This document shows positions 34,454 to 43,591 of a stretch of 61,513 nucleotides of DNA, piece after piece. Every line of letters begins with the position of its first letter. Positions within the stretch are counted from its first letter, which is position 1. This DNA is from Pseudomonadota bacterium (lineage in GTDB: Bacteria; Bdellovibrionota_B; Oligoflexia; Silvanigrellales; Silvanigrellaceae), in assembly GCA_009926615.1 (NCBI GenBank), contig RFOM01000016.1, forward strand, positions 1-61,513, given 5' to 3'. The notes beneath the pieces are model-generated. The model did not search any database and was not told the origin of the DNA. It saw only the letters and a program-made list of their open reading frames with translations. Both the position numbers and the translations under genes were made by a program.

Positions 34454-35200
34454 CTAATCCTTGGGTGTAAAAGCACGGTTGTTCATCAACCGAGTCCTGT
34501 GCAGGAAGAACAGAAACCCCACCCAAAGACATCCGAAGCCGTATTTGAGCGAACGTGAAAAGTTGATCGACGATGCCTCTTCAAAATACTTCGTCGGACA
34601 AGTGACTTCGGCAATGCGGTATCCGAGTGCATGACATTGTACGAGCATCTGGTTGTCAAAAATGAAATCATCGCTGTTGTCGTCCAGCCGTGTGCGTTCA
34701 AGAACTTCACGCCGAAAAGCACGGAATCCCGTGTGATACTCGGACAGTTTGTGGCCGATAAGAAGATTTTCGGCAAAGGTGAGAAACCGGTTGGAGATGT
34801 ATTTGTACACCGGCATTCCGCCGCGCAGAGCACCGCCGCTCAAAATTCTTGAACCGAGAACCACATCGTAGAGCTCTTCAGCGATGACTGAAACCATGGC
34901 ACGAATCAACTTGGGCGTGTACTGATAATCGGGATGAAGCATCACGACAATATCGGACTGCAACTGGCAAGCGCGCTGATAGCATGTCTTTTGGTTGCCG
35001 CCGTATCCCTTGTTTGTGTCGTGCTGGATAACATCAATTCCCAGTTCACGTGCGACTAAAACCGTTTTGTCTTTTGAACAGTCATCAACCAAAATCACAT
35101 GGTCGACGATGTCGTGAGGAATTTCGGCATACGTCTGATGCAGTGTCTTCTCGGCGTTGTAGGCGGGCATAATGACAGTTACGCGTTTTCCAAGAAGCAT
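34454..35200 (-). CDS. Family 2 glycosyltransferase (dolichol-phosphate-mannose-synthase-like)
   Basis: The 248-residue product has the GT-A features of family 2: VTVIMPAYNAEKTL at the start, HVILVDDCSKDKT with the nucleotide-sugar Asp pair, and MLHPDYQYTP. It then has GSRILSGGALRGG and a C-terminal hydrophobic stretch (FGCLWVGFLFFLH). It is expected to transfer a sugar from a nucleotide sugar to a lipid carrier at the inner membrane. It follows the GT39-type gene by three bases with GGAG at the right distance, so the two work together: this enzyme probably makes the lipid-linked sugar that the other one uses. Confidence 0.85.
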   Translation of the reverse strand: MLLGKRVTVIMPAYNAEKTLHQTYAEIPHDIVDHVILVDDCSKDKTVLVARELGIDVIQHDTNKGYGGNQKTCYQRACQLQSDIVVMLHPDYQYTPKLIRAMVSVIAEELYDVVLGSRILSGGALRGGMPVYKYISNRFLTFAENLLIGHKLSEYHTGFRAFRREVLERTRLDDNSDDFIFDNQMLVQCHALGYRIAEVTCPTKYFEEASSINFSRSLKYGFGCLWVGFLFFLHRTRLMNNRAFTPKD

Positions 35201-35203
35201 CTC

Positions 35204-37006
35204 TTACTCCGGTAAAAAACCACAGGCAGCCTCTTTGGCGGCAACCCCTGCGGCGGGACGATACAGGTAAACGAATCCCTGCTTTTGAAAAAGAATTTTT
35301 AATTCACTTTCCGAAAGAACAGAGTCAAGATTTCTGGATTTGGCCATCAAAACCAGCGGACGCTTCCAAGGCCCGTTAAACCTTTGCATGCGCTCTTCCC
35401 ATCGTGACTGCGGACGAACTTCGCCGTCGGACTTCAGGGATGCTGTCAGAGCGTCGGGCATTCTTTGACCGTAAAAAAGATGAATAAAGCTTTTATGACC
35501 GACAGCATCCACATCACAGCCCCGACGTGCGGCGGTCTGTGAAAAGCGGATCAACGGACCCTGCGCGATTTCCTCGACCGATGGAGCCAGTAACCACGAG
35601 AGAAGAAGAATCAGACCCGAAACCCCGCCGGCCACAGCCGCGACGGCCGCCAGCCGCTTTGCTTTCTTCCACAAATAAAATGCAGCGACAGCAGATACAA
35701 GCAAAGGAGCGCTCACAAGGTATTGAGCCGGAAACCACCGTCCTTGCTGCTCAACCAGTGCTGCGCGCGCCATCGGATCACGAATCAAATGCGCAATTGC
35801 ATCGGGATGCGCGCCGGCAAAGGCAATTGCAATAAAAACCAAGCACAAAACTGCTGCAAAAGTAAAAAACGAGACAATCAGGACCTTTGCGGGACGGCGC
35901 TCGCCGGTGATGAATTGCTCGACGGCAAGAGCAGCAAAATAAGTCAGCGGGTAATACGTCATCGACGAATAATGAACGATTTTGGTCTGCACAAGTGAAA
36001 ATAAAATAAGAACGAACAAACCGGCGCACAGCATCCAGCGGCCAAATTCACCGCTGCGGACAACCTCGGAAAATTTGCTTTTTCCGAGGTCAAAAACAAC
36101 GAAGCTTGCAGGGAAACAACCAAAGAGGATGGCAACGAGATGATAGTAAACAGGTCCGCCGTGTCCTGCATCCTGCGTTTGAAGAAGTCTGATTTGATAC
36201 GTGACAAATTCACGCACAAAAAAACCGCCGTCTTTTGCGGTAATCGCCGCAAACCAAGTCAGGGAAGCCAGAGACAATGCCGCGAAAAAAACACCGATTC
36301 TTTTCAACGGAATCGTCTTGAGGAGAGTCAGTAAAAAATCCCCGACTTTAAACTTTCCCGAATGTGCGCGGCTGTTCAGGCCATCCCAAAACCAGACAAG
36401 ACTCCACGCAGCACCGACAATCAAAAGTCCCACAGGCCCTTTGGTCAGAACGGCCAAACCGGTAAAGAAACCGGCCAAAGCACTGAGCCTGAGCGGAAAT
36501 TTGCATCCCCCGCGTCCGGCAAATGCCAACGACACAATCGCGACAAACATAAATGCGTTGAAGAAAGGATCGATTATACCGCTGCGAAAATAAAAATGAG
36601 GAAGAAATGATCCCGCATAGCAAAGCGCCCAGCTCAGACCGAATACATGACCGCGCATCCGCTGCCCCAGCCAATAAAGCATCGGGAGCATTACAGCCCC
36701 GCAGACGGCATTCGGAAAGCGGGCAGCAAATTCTGTAATTCCAAAAACATTCATCGACAGTGCCTGAAGCCAGATAAACAGCGGCGGCTTTTCCCAAAAT
36801 GGCCAAAAATCGATTTGCACGGACAAATAGTTTTTCGAAACAATCATCTCGCGTGCGGCTTCGGCAAAATTTATTTCATCCCAGTCGAAAAGATGAACCT
36901 GCCCCAGCCATGGAAGAAATAATAAAAATCCAAGAACGCAGAACAGCAAGGCTGTCTTGCGCATTTGTCGCACTTGGCCCGAATCCGGATTTGTTCCCGA
37001 AAACAT
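35204..37006 (-). CDS. ArnT/PMT-like glycosyltransferase (GT39/GT83 type)
   Basis: The 600-residue product starts at the ATG at 37006 with GGAGAAG seven bases before it. It is a polytopic membrane protein with about ten to twelve hydrophobic segments. FDWDEINFAEAAREM after the first helix is the acidic DE motif in the first periplasmic loop of this family, and EKPPLFIWL follows. The C-terminal 150 residues are soluble and probably periplasmic. Such enzymes transfer a sugar from a polyprenyl phosphate to lipid A, protein or another glycan. The adjacent family 2 transferase would supply that donor. The exact sugar and acceptor cannot be read here. Confidence 0.85.
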   Translation of the reverse strand: MFSGTNPDSGQVRQMRKTALLFCVLGFLLFLPWLGQVHLFDWDEINFAEAAREMIVSKNYLSVQIDFWPFWEKPPLFIWLQALSMNVFGITEFAARFPNAVCGAVMLPMLYWLGQRMRGHVFGLSWALCYAGSFLPHFYFRSGIIDPFFNAFMFVAIVSLAFAGRGGCKFPLRLSALAGFFTGLAVLTKGPVGLLIVGAAWSLVWFWDGLNSRAHSGKFKVGDFLLTLLKTIPLKRIGVFFAALSLASLTWFAAITAKDGGFFVREFVTYQIRLLQTQDAGHGGPVYYHLVAILFGCFPASFVVFDLGKSKFSEVVRSGEFGRWMLCAGLFVLILFSLVQTKIVHYSSMTYYPLTYFAALAVEQFITGERRPAKVLIVSFFTFAAVLCLVFIAIAFAGAHPDAIAHLIRDPMARAALVEQQGRWFPAQYLVSAPLLVSAVAAFYLWKKAKRLAAVAAVAGGVSGLILLLSWLLAPSVEEIAQGPLIRFSQTAARRGCDVDAVGHKSFIHLFYGQRMPDALTASLKSDGEVRPQSRWEERMQRFNGPWKRPLVLMAKSRNLDSVLSESELKILFQKQGFVYLYRPAAGVAAKEAACGFLPE

Positions 37007-37111
37007 CGGTTTTCTTCTCCATAAACATCGATTTGCAGCAATCCGCCCGAATCTAGTAAAATTGAGGAAATTCGCAAGTATGCGCGTAATATCCCGATAT
37101 CTTCGCAGAGT

Positions 37112-37132
37112 CTCGGAATTGACAGTTCCGAG
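37112..37132. promoter_or_regulatory. Inverted repeat in the intergenic region
   Basis: CTCGGAA and TTCCGAG form a perfect seven-base inverted repeat with a seven-base loop containing TTGACA. CGCATTTTT follows on the plus side. It lies between the divergent starts at 37006 and 37200 and could be a terminator or an operator overlapping a -35 box. No good -10 is seen 17 bases on. Confidence 0.3.
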
Positions 37133-37199
37133 CGCATTTTTGGCAAAGCAGATTTAGATTTGGAGATAGTGAACAACTCTTTGCAAATTGGGGACGCCT

Positions 37200-38033
37200 G
37201 TGAATTTTATTTTACGACTGACAGCACTCCTGTCATTTATAATGGCCCACCTTCCGGCACTCACAGGCTGCGTTCCACAGGGTGATGTGAGGACAATCCA
37301 GCGGCCGGTGCCGGCAGCAAGTCCGTCGGTGTCTCCGAATAAGCCAACTCTCAGTGCGCCGGTTGAAGCTCCGCAAGTGGCGGGCGGATGCAAGGAGGGC
37401 AGCGAACCCGCTGCAGTTGAGCTGCGCAGCTGCTGCAAGGAAAGAAATTGGGGGCAAGCCTGCGACGGCGCATGCTGGCAGGAAGGGGTCGGGGCGAAGC
37501 TGAAAAAAATGTGTCAGGGTCCGACCGCTCCGGCAAGTGACTGCGCCGGCGGTCCCGACAAAAGCAAAAAGGCTGAATGGTGCTCGTTTCACTACAATCG
37601 CCGGTACTGCGGCGTGACGGATGCGGACTGGCTTGCAACCTGCAAGAACTCTGCATCATCCGGAGGTGCGGGCAGTCCGACCTCTTCTGTCAGCCTGCCC
37701 AACGACTGCGACAAGAGTCCGGCAAAAAGTCAGGTCCGCGACTGGTGCAATTTTCATTACAACCGGCGATACTGCGGCATCACCGACGCAGAGTGGGTGA
37801 AATCCTGTACACCTGCTCCGGCTGCTTCAACACCGGCGACAACTCCGGCCGCTTCTCCGGCTGCGGCGAGTCCTGCCAATACAGCAACTCCCGCCAAAAC
37901 GGGAACCTGCAAAATAACACAGAACCGCGGATTTCCGTTCCCAAGATGTCCGGACAGAAAAACCGCGAAACTCTGCGAAGAGGGCACGAACGGAAATGAG
38001 AAGGGATTCTATTGCGTCTGGAGTGACAACTGA
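37200..38033 (+). CDS. Lipoprotein with two Cys modules WCxFHYNRRYCG
   Basis: The 277-residue product starts at GTG 37200 with GGGGA six bases before it. The lipobox ALTGC ends the signal. After a Pro/Ser/Ala linker and a Cys-rich part (RSCCKERNWG, CDGACWQ), two near-identical modules of about 35 residues follow: each has a leading C, WC-[SN]-FHYNRRYCG-[VI]-TDA-[DE]-W and a final C. They are about 50 residues apart. A Pro/Ala/Thr linker and a third Cys-containing end (CKITQNRG; FPRCPDRK; FYCVWSDN) complete it. The family is unknown; this looks like a disulphide-rich surface module. Confidence 0.75.
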   Translation: MNFILRLTALLSFIMAHLPALTGCVPQGDVRTIQRPVPAASPSVSPNKPTLSAPVEAPQVAGGCKEGSEPAAVELRSCCKERNWGQACDGACWQEGVGAKLKKMCQGPTAPASDCAGGPDKSKKAEWCSFHYNRRYCGVTDADWLATCKNSASSGGAGSPTSSVSLPNDCDKSPAKSQVRDWCNFHYNRRYCGITDAEWVKSCTPAPAASTPATTPAASPAAASPANTATPAKTGTCKITQNRGFPFPRCPDRKTAKLCEEGTNGNEKGFYCVWSDN

Positions 38034-38838
38034 ACACTTCTCGTCGTTCATCGGCATTGATTATTCCGGAGCACAGCATCCGCTCAAACCTCTGAGCGGA
38101 CTTCAGGTTTTCCAAAGTCAAAACAACGGTCAAATCTCAAAAATCGTACCGTCAGACCCGAAGAGCAAAAACTGGTGCAGAAGGGATCTTGCCTTCTGGC
38201 TCGCAAGTCGCATTTCCGAAACGGATTCGCCGCTGCTTGTCGGCATCGATCACGCAATGTCATTTCCTGAAGAGTATTTTGAGAAATACAATTTACCCCG
38301 CGACTGGTGCAGCTTTCTTGATGATTTTGAATCCTGCTGGCCCACCTGCAGAGAGGACGCATTTGTCCGTGAAATTCTCGAACAAAATCGGAACACCCCC
38401 AACGGACGTTGCGGCGATTCGCGTTGGAGAAGACTCACAGACAAGAAATCAAAGGGAGCAAAGTCGGTCTTTCACTTCGGCGTACCGGGGGCAGTCGCTT
38501 CATCGACCCATGCGGGCTTACCTTGGATAAACTTCATCCGTAAACATTCAGGCTGCAAAAACAAAATCCACTTCTGGCCGTTCGACGGCTGGATTCCCGC
38601 CAAAGGAAAAACCGTGATTGCCGAGGTTTATCCGGCGCTCTGGAACAGCACCGTGAAGTCGGCGGGCAAAACTCAGGACGAACACGACGCGTGGTGTATT
38701 GCCAAGTTCATGATGAAAAATTTTGCGCACGGGACCGGAGGATACTGGTTTAATCCCGATGAATGGCAAAACATCCGTCTGACTGAGTCTGAAAAAAACA
38801 AAGCACAAATTGAAGGCTGGATACTCGGACTGAATTAA
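37996..38838 (+). CDS. DUF429-like predicted RNase H-fold protein
   Basis: The 280-residue product begins at the ATG at 37996, inside the end of the preceding gene (38-base overlap in another frame). A GTG at 38023 is an alternative start. FIGIDYSGA near the start, LLVGIDHAMSFP and DEHDAWCIAKF near the end give the acidic residues expected of the RNase-H-like fold seen in DUF429 proteins. There is no signal peptide, so it is cytoplasmic. The reaction is unknown. It converges with a trypsin-like gene and the two overlap by four bases. Confidence 0.65.
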   Translation: MRRDSIASGVTTEHFSSFIGIDYSGAQHPLKPLSGLQVFQSQNNGQISKIVPSDPKSKNWCRRDLAFWLASRISETDSPLLVGIDHAMSFPEEYFEKYNLPRDWCSFLDDFESCWPTCREDAFVREILEQNRNTPNGRCGDSRWRRLTDKKSKGAKSVFHFGVPGAVASSTHAGLPWINFIRKHSGCKNKIHFWPFDGWIPAKGKTVIAEVYPALWNSTVKSAGKTQDEHDAWCIAKFMMKNFAHGTGGYWFNPDEWQNIRLTESEKNKAQIEGWILGLN

Positions 38839-39536
38839 TAGCCCCTGCATTCTTTGATTGCGCTTACGAGTTTCGGAACGTTTGCAATATATGTTGCTTT
38901 GTTGTTTTTCATGGTGTCGCATCCGCCGTGTGTATGAATGCCGACCGCCCTGCCGGTTGCGGAATCAAGAATCAGAGCGCCGCTGCTTCCTGCGCCGGTG
39001 TCGAGATCATGAAAAATAATACTGCTTTCGGTCCACAGCACATTTCCGTTGCTTCTGAGTAATTCATAACCTTGAGATGTTTTGCGGACTGCATGAAGTT
39101 CCAGTGCCGTGTCGCTTCCCACTGAGGGAGAGAGTTGTGCTTCGACAAATCCGTGTACTTTTCCGGCAAGCAAACCGGTGACTGAATTGGGCTTGAGCCT
39201 TACAACTGACCAGTCATTGCCGATACGGGTCTGTAATGCACGAATCCAGCTTTTGTCGACCGTGTACCTGTAGGTTTCAGGCATCTGCGGCGGCTGTCCT
39301 GCTGAGTCGGTAAAAAATTCGGCTTCACCGAGGACATGCAAACAGTGTCCCGCAGTCACAGCACAGGCATCCCCGACAAGAGTGAGTGTGCAATAGCCCT
39401 GATTTCCGTTTTTTACATCACTGACAACACCGGTCATCGACACGCGGGAGGGGCTCCGGTCGTCCTGCGAACAAATCGACAGCGGCTGATTCATACTCAA
39501 CAGAAGTGAGGCTGACAGCAAAGTTGGTACGGGCAT
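38835..39536 (-). CDS. Secreted trypsin-like serine protease
   Basis: The 233-residue product starts at the ATG at 39536, seven bases after AGGAG. The N-terminus (MPVPTLLSASLLLSM) is a signal peptide; SICS could be a lipobox, but it is not a good one. The triad reads AVTAGHCL (His), GNDWSVVRL (Asp) and GAGSSGALI (Ser). Cysteines in QGYCTLTL, GDACAV, GGCDTM and KECRGY can pair. A compact single-domain protease for the periplasm or outside, and the fourth trypsin-like gene in the window. Confidence 0.85.
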   Translation of the reverse strand: MPVPTLLSASLLLSMNQPLSICSQDDRSPSRVSMTGVVSDVKNGNQGYCTLTLVGDACAVTAGHCLHVLGEAEFFTDSAGQPPQMPETYRYTVDKSWIRALQTRIGNDWSVVRLKPNSVTGLLAGKVHGFVEAQLSPSVGSDTALELHAVRKTSQGYELLRSNGNVLWTESSIIFHDLDTGAGSSGALILDSATGRAVGIHTHGGCDTMKNNKATYIANVPKLVSAIKECRGY

Positions 39537-39699
39537 TTTTGAACTCCTCACGAATCAGCAAAAACCGGTCTGTTTAAATTTCAACCGGCAGCAGGCATTG
39601 AACTGATCGCCGTATGAGTGACACAGTATACATGGGATACACATGATATGGCAGTCAAACCCCAACCAAGGGACTATAGCAAAGCAGGAGGTCTGCAGC

Positions 39700-40119
39700 A
39701 TGAAAAGCTTCCATAAGGAACTGACATTCGAAATTCCAACCCGCCGTGCTTTTGTCAACATTACCGGCAAAGTCGGCCAATGTCTTGCCGAAAGCGGAAT
39801 TCGCGAAGGGCTTTGTCTTGTCAATGCCATGCACATCACGGCGAGCGTCTTTGTGAATGATGACGAAAGCGGCCTGCATCAGGACTTCGAAAAGTTTCTC
39901 GAAACCCTCGCACCCCATGAACCGATCAGCCGCTATCTTCATAACCGGACCGGCGAAGACAACGGTGACGCGCATATCAAACGACAGTTGTTCGGGCGCG
40001 AGGTTGTCGTGGCTGTCACCGGCGGCGAATTTCACTTCGGGCCGTGGGAGCAAATCTTTTACGGCGAATTTGACGGCGGCAGGAAAAAAAGAGTGCTGGT
40101 AAAAATCATCGGGGAGTAA
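39700..40119 (+). CDS. yjbQ: YjbQ family protein (UPF0047)
   Basis: The 139-residue product starts at the ATG at 39700, eight bases after GGAGG; an earlier frame start is not used. Its length is the family's usual one. Landmarks are [55 protein letters not shown] and [16 protein letters not shown]. YjbQ proteins bind a metal through conserved His/Asp residues and have thiamine-phosphate-synthase-like activity in one case. The family's physiological role is uncertain. It is cytoplasmic and stands alone, converging with the photolyase gene. Confidence 0.9.
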   Translation: MKSFHKELTFEIPTRRAFVNITGKVGQCLAESGIREGLCLVNAMHITASVFVNDDESGLHQDFEKFLETLAPHEPISRYLHNRTGEDNGDAHIKRQLFGREVVVAVTGGEFHFGPWEQIFYGEFDGGRKKRVLVKIIGE

Positions 40120-40133
40120 AGCAAAACCGCTCG

Positions 40134-41714
40134 TCAATCCTCGTCGAAAAGCGTCTTCGGGCGCGGTCGGGACTGCTCTTCCTTTTTCTTTTTTGTCCTT
40201 CCGCGCCACGACAACGGCCCGCCTCTGCTTCCCAGTTTGTTCTGGACCTGTTTTGCCTCTGTGCGCACCTCAGGCTTTTTGATCATCGAAAAAAGCTGAG
40301 CGCGTGCAAAAGACATCGACTTTTTCAAATCAACAACCGGCTCGGGATAGCCGGAGGGCAAATTCTTCATTTGGTGAATGTCCTGCGCAGGGACTTCACG
40401 AAGTTCAGGGACCCATTTTTTGATGAACGTTGAATTGGCATCGTTTTCTTCAGACTGCTTGAGGGGGTTGTATATCCGGATTTGATTATTTCCGGTGACG
40501 GCCGACTGCATCTGAACCTGTGAAAAATGAATTCCGGCTTCGAAATCAAGAAATGCGCGGGCGAGATCCCACGAGGGAATTCTCCAGTCGCGCCACATCA
40601 GGTGTGTGGCAAAACTCATAAGCATGGCACGCATCCGGAAATTGAGAAAACCGGTCTGATGGACACTTCGCAAACATGCATCAACAAGAGGGTAGCCCGT
40701 GCAGCCCGAAACCCATCTTTCAAATTCAGTATCAGTCATCTCGGGACGGATGCCTGACAGCGCAGAATTCTGCTCGCTGTTTTCCATCGAAGGAAAATTC
40801 TCCAGCTTTTGGACAAAATGACATCTCCATGCCAGCCGGCTTCTGAATGCAGCTGCCGGCCGTGCAGCGAGATCACGATTCTCATCGGAAAGTGCAGAGA
40901 TAATCTGACGCGAAGAAAGACATCCGAAAGTCAGATAAGGAGACAGTCTGGAGCTGTAATATTGCGCTTCGTTGGGTTTTGCCAAACTTACCACATAGTA
41001 CTTATGAATTTCGGGAGAAAGAAAGCGCTCAAGCAATTTGTGCGCAACCGACTCGCCGCCCTTTTGCTGCTGTGAAGGCGCACGCGCAGCTTCACGGCTC
41101 AAAACTGAAGATTCCCTGTTGCGCCATGCAATAATCCGGACATTGTCCGATGCAGGCGCTTCTTTCAGCCATGAGCTCTCCGCGTGAGCAGAAGACAACG
41201 CCTCGGGTCTGTCCAAGGCGGGTGCAGCCATCCGGCGTTGAAAAAATCCTTGCCAGCGGCCGCGATCCCTCAGTCCTCGGACAACTCCGTTGGTCGGATA
41301 TTCTGTCCAGCAAATCCCGCGTCGGGAAAAGAATTCCTTTAAGAGCATATCGCGCCGGTAAGTCCAAAGAACTCCTGTTTCTTCGTGTGAAAAAACAAAT
41401 TTCATCCCGTGTTCCGCAAGCGAGCCGAAAACATCCGCCGCCGAACCTTCGGCAAGAAAAAGCGGCACACCCAGCTCATTCAGCTGCGGCTCAATGTCTG
41501 ACAGACATTCGAGAACAAATTTTTCCCTGCGCGGATGATATTCCAAAGCCGAAAGAGACTCAGGCTCGGTCAGCCAGATTGCCACGACCGGAATTCTTCG
41601 CCCGAAAGCCTCACCAAGCGCGTTCCGGAGAGCTGCGTTGTCCAATATCCGCAGGTCACGCTTAATCCACCAGACGATAAAATCGCGGTTCCGCTCATCG
41701 GTCAAAGTCATCAT
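40134..41714 (-). CDS. Deoxyribodipyrimidine photolyase/cryptochrome family protein
   Basis: The 526-residue product has the N-terminal alpha/beta domain (VWWIKRDLRILDNAAL; FVFSHEETGVLWTYRRD) and the C-terminal FAD-binding domain (SRLSPYLTFGCLSSRQI; GYPLVDACLRSVHQTGFLNF; MRAMLMSFATHLMWRDW; IRIYNPLKQSEE). A basic Lys/Arg-rich tail follows. Such enzymes use blue light and FAD to split UV dimers in DNA, or act as light sensors; sequence alone does not decide between them. It is probably cotranscribed with the GGT gene upstream (52-base gap). Confidence 0.9.
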   Translation of the reverse strand: MMTLTDERNRDFIVWWIKRDLRILDNAALRNALGEAFGRRIPVVAIWLTEPESLSALEYHPRREKFVLECLSDIEPQLNELGVPLFLAEGSAADVFGSLAEHGMKFVFSHEETGVLWTYRRDMLLKEFFSRRGICWTEYPTNGVVRGLRDRGRWQGFFQRRMAAPALDRPEALSSAHAESSWLKEAPASDNVRIIAWRNRESSVLSREAARAPSQQQKGGESVAHKLLERFLSPEIHKYYVVSLAKPNEAQYYSSRLSPYLTFGCLSSRQIISALSDENRDLAARPAAAFRSRLAWRCHFVQKLENFPSMENSEQNSALSGIRPEMTDTEFERWVSGCTGYPLVDACLRSVHQTGFLNFRMRAMLMSFATHLMWRDWRIPSWDLARAFLDFEAGIHFSQVQMQSAVTGNNQIRIYNPLKQSEENDANSTFIKKWVPELREVPAQDIHQMKNLPSGYPEPVVDLKKSMSFARAQLFSMIKKPEVRTEAKQVQNKLGSRGGPLSWRGRTKKKKEEQSRPRPKTLFDED

Positions 41715-41766
41715 TCAATCACCCGATGCGACGACTGCCGTGCATCACATTGCACAACCAAGCTCC

Positions 41767-43527
41767 TTACTCGGCAGCTGCATAACCCTCACAACGCGGA
41801 TCGGGAACACCGACAATCCGTCCCGAGGGCAATTTCTCGAGTGCATGAACTACTGCCAGTCCGGCACCCGCCTCAATTTTATATCCCATCCGCCTGACCG
41901 CATCGACGGTCTCGGGAGCAAATCCGTTGGCTTCGTACCTGACAACCTCCGGACGCCATTGATGATGAATTCTCGGGGCACTGACGGAGTCGACAAGAGC
42001 CATCTGAAATTGCAGGCGGTTGACGATTGTCTGAAACACCGAGGTAATGATGCGGGGTCCGCCGGCTGCTCCGAGAACCATTTTCACCGCTCCGTTTTTA
42101 TCCCGCACAATAGTCGGACTCATCGAACTCAACGGGCGCTTGCGCGGGGCAATTGCATTTGCCTCGCCGCCGATAAGACCAAATAGGTTGGGTACACCCG
42201 GTTGAGTGCTGAAATCGTCCATTTGATTATTCATAACGATCCCTGTGCCGGCAGGTACAAATCCCGAACCAAAATTTCCGTTGACTGTTTCGGTCACGGC
42301 AACCGCATTGCCCTGTGCATCAATAACGGAAAAGTGTGTCGTTTGAGTTTTTTCGGCAGATTTAAAACCCGCTCCCTGCGGAAGCGCAGCCCTGTAGGGC
42401 TGAAAACTCTTCCAACGCTCATTCAGATAATCGGAAGCCAGCAGGCGGGTGAGAGGAACGGGATAAAAGTCACTGTCTCCCATGTGCTCTGCGCGATCTG
42501 CAAAGGCGAGCGACATGGCATGAATTTGAGCCTGCAGGGTATCTGCAGACCCATATCCGTTCTTGAGCAACCCCTGCTTTTCAGCGCGTTCCATATAGCC
42601 CAAAAGTTGAACAAGCACAGTTCCGCCCGACGAGGGCGGCGGCATTGTTATAATCTCGTGTCCCAGAAATTCGCCGCGGACCGGTTCCCGTTCCGTCGGA
42701 GTGTAGTCTTCAAGGTCTTTGAGGCTGATGATGCCGCCTGCAGCCTTCAGGCCCGCGACAATCTTTTTTGCGACATTCCCCTGATAAAATCCGTTTGCTC
42801 CGCGTTTTGAAACAGCTTCAAGAACCTCCGCCAAATCCCGCTGAACCAACAAATCTCCGACGGCACATGGCTTTGCATCCGAGCGGCCGCAGCTGAAGAC
42901 CGACTTTGCTTCGTCGTTGAATGCCGCCCAACGTTCAAGAAGTGCGCGCTCGGTGTTTGTGCTCAGGCGTATGCCTTTTCGGGCCATGCGGACAGGTTCG
43001 GAAAGTACAGTTTTTCGGGTCACGGTGCCGTACTTTTCGAGTGCCATCAGCAAACCCGCTGTGACTCCCGGCACACCGGACGCAAGTGCGCCGGTCTGGG
43101 AAAGCTGCGTGTCTGCCCGACCGTTGCGGAGATACATGTCACGAGCGGCCAACGCAGGTGCCCTCTCGCGAAAATCAATCACCTTGCAGGCAGACTTTGA
43201 ATTTTCAACCGACCGCGGACAAAAAATCAGAAATCCTCCGCCGCCGAGTGCAGCGTAATGCGGACGGGTTACAGACATCGCAAAGGCTGTTGCAACGGCG
43301 GCATCTATGGCATTGCCGCCCCTGCGAAGAATTTCCGCACCCCATTCGGCGGCCTGCCGGTCGTCGGCAACGACCATTCCTTTTAAACTTTCATTTGCAA
43401 AACGGATATCGGGTGTCGGCGGCTTTTCCGTCGCAGCCTGCGCGCGCATTGAGAAAACAACCAAAACAGCGCAGAGCGAAATTCCGAAGACACTTTGCAT
43501 GACTGATCCAATCGCGAATAATGTCAT
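41767..43527 (-). CDS. ggt: Gamma-glutamyltranspeptidase
   Basis: The 586-residue product starts at the ATG at 43527, which has AAGG five bases upstream; ATG 43500 lacks one. A signal peptide ends near MRAQA. The precursor should cleave itself before the Thr of TTHFSVIDAQGN (near 42345) to give large and small subunits. Further family motifs are GGNAIDAAVATAFAMSV, ALGGGGFLIF, MPPPSSGGT, GIVMNNQMDDFS and SMSPTIV. The enzyme hydrolyses or transfers gamma-glutamyl groups from glutathione in the periplasm, letting the cell recover amino acids and cysteine. Confidence 0.95.
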   Translation of the reverse strand: MTLFAIGSVMQSVFGISLCAVLVVFSMRAQAATEKPPTPDIRFANESLKGMVVADDRQAAEWGAEILRRGGNAIDAAVATAFAMSVTRPHYAALGGGGFLIFCPRSVENSKSACKVIDFRERAPALAARDMYLRNGRADTQLSQTGALASGVPGVTAGLLMALEKYGTVTRKTVLSEPVRMARKGIRLSTNTERALLERWAAFNDEAKSVFSCGRSDAKPCAVGDLLVQRDLAEVLEAVSKRGANGFYQGNVAKKIVAGLKAAGGIISLKDLEDYTPTEREPVRGEFLGHEIITMPPPSSGGTVLVQLLGYMERAEKQGLLKNGYGSADTLQAQIHAMSLAFADRAEHMGDSDFYPVPLTRLLASDYLNERWKSFQPYRAALPQGAGFKSAEKTQTTHFSVIDAQGNAVAVTETVNGNFGSGFVPAGTGIVMNNQMDDFSTQPGVPNLFGLIGGEANAIAPRKRPLSSMSPTIVRDKNGAVKMVLGAAGGPRIITSVFQTIVNRLQFQMALVDSVSAPRIHHQWRPEVVRYEANGFAPETVDAVRRMGYKIEAGAGLAVVHALEKLPSGRIVGVPDPRCEGYAAAE

Positions 43528-43591
43528 CCGGCCTTCGAACAATCCCTGTTGCACAGGCCGGATGCTCAATCCGGAATCAGTCTATCAAAGT

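Noticed and set aside
37119..37147. Sigma-70 promoter at TTGACA
   Set aside because: The expected -10 position 17 bases on reads GGCAAA, so no convincing promoter; only the inverted repeat is reported.
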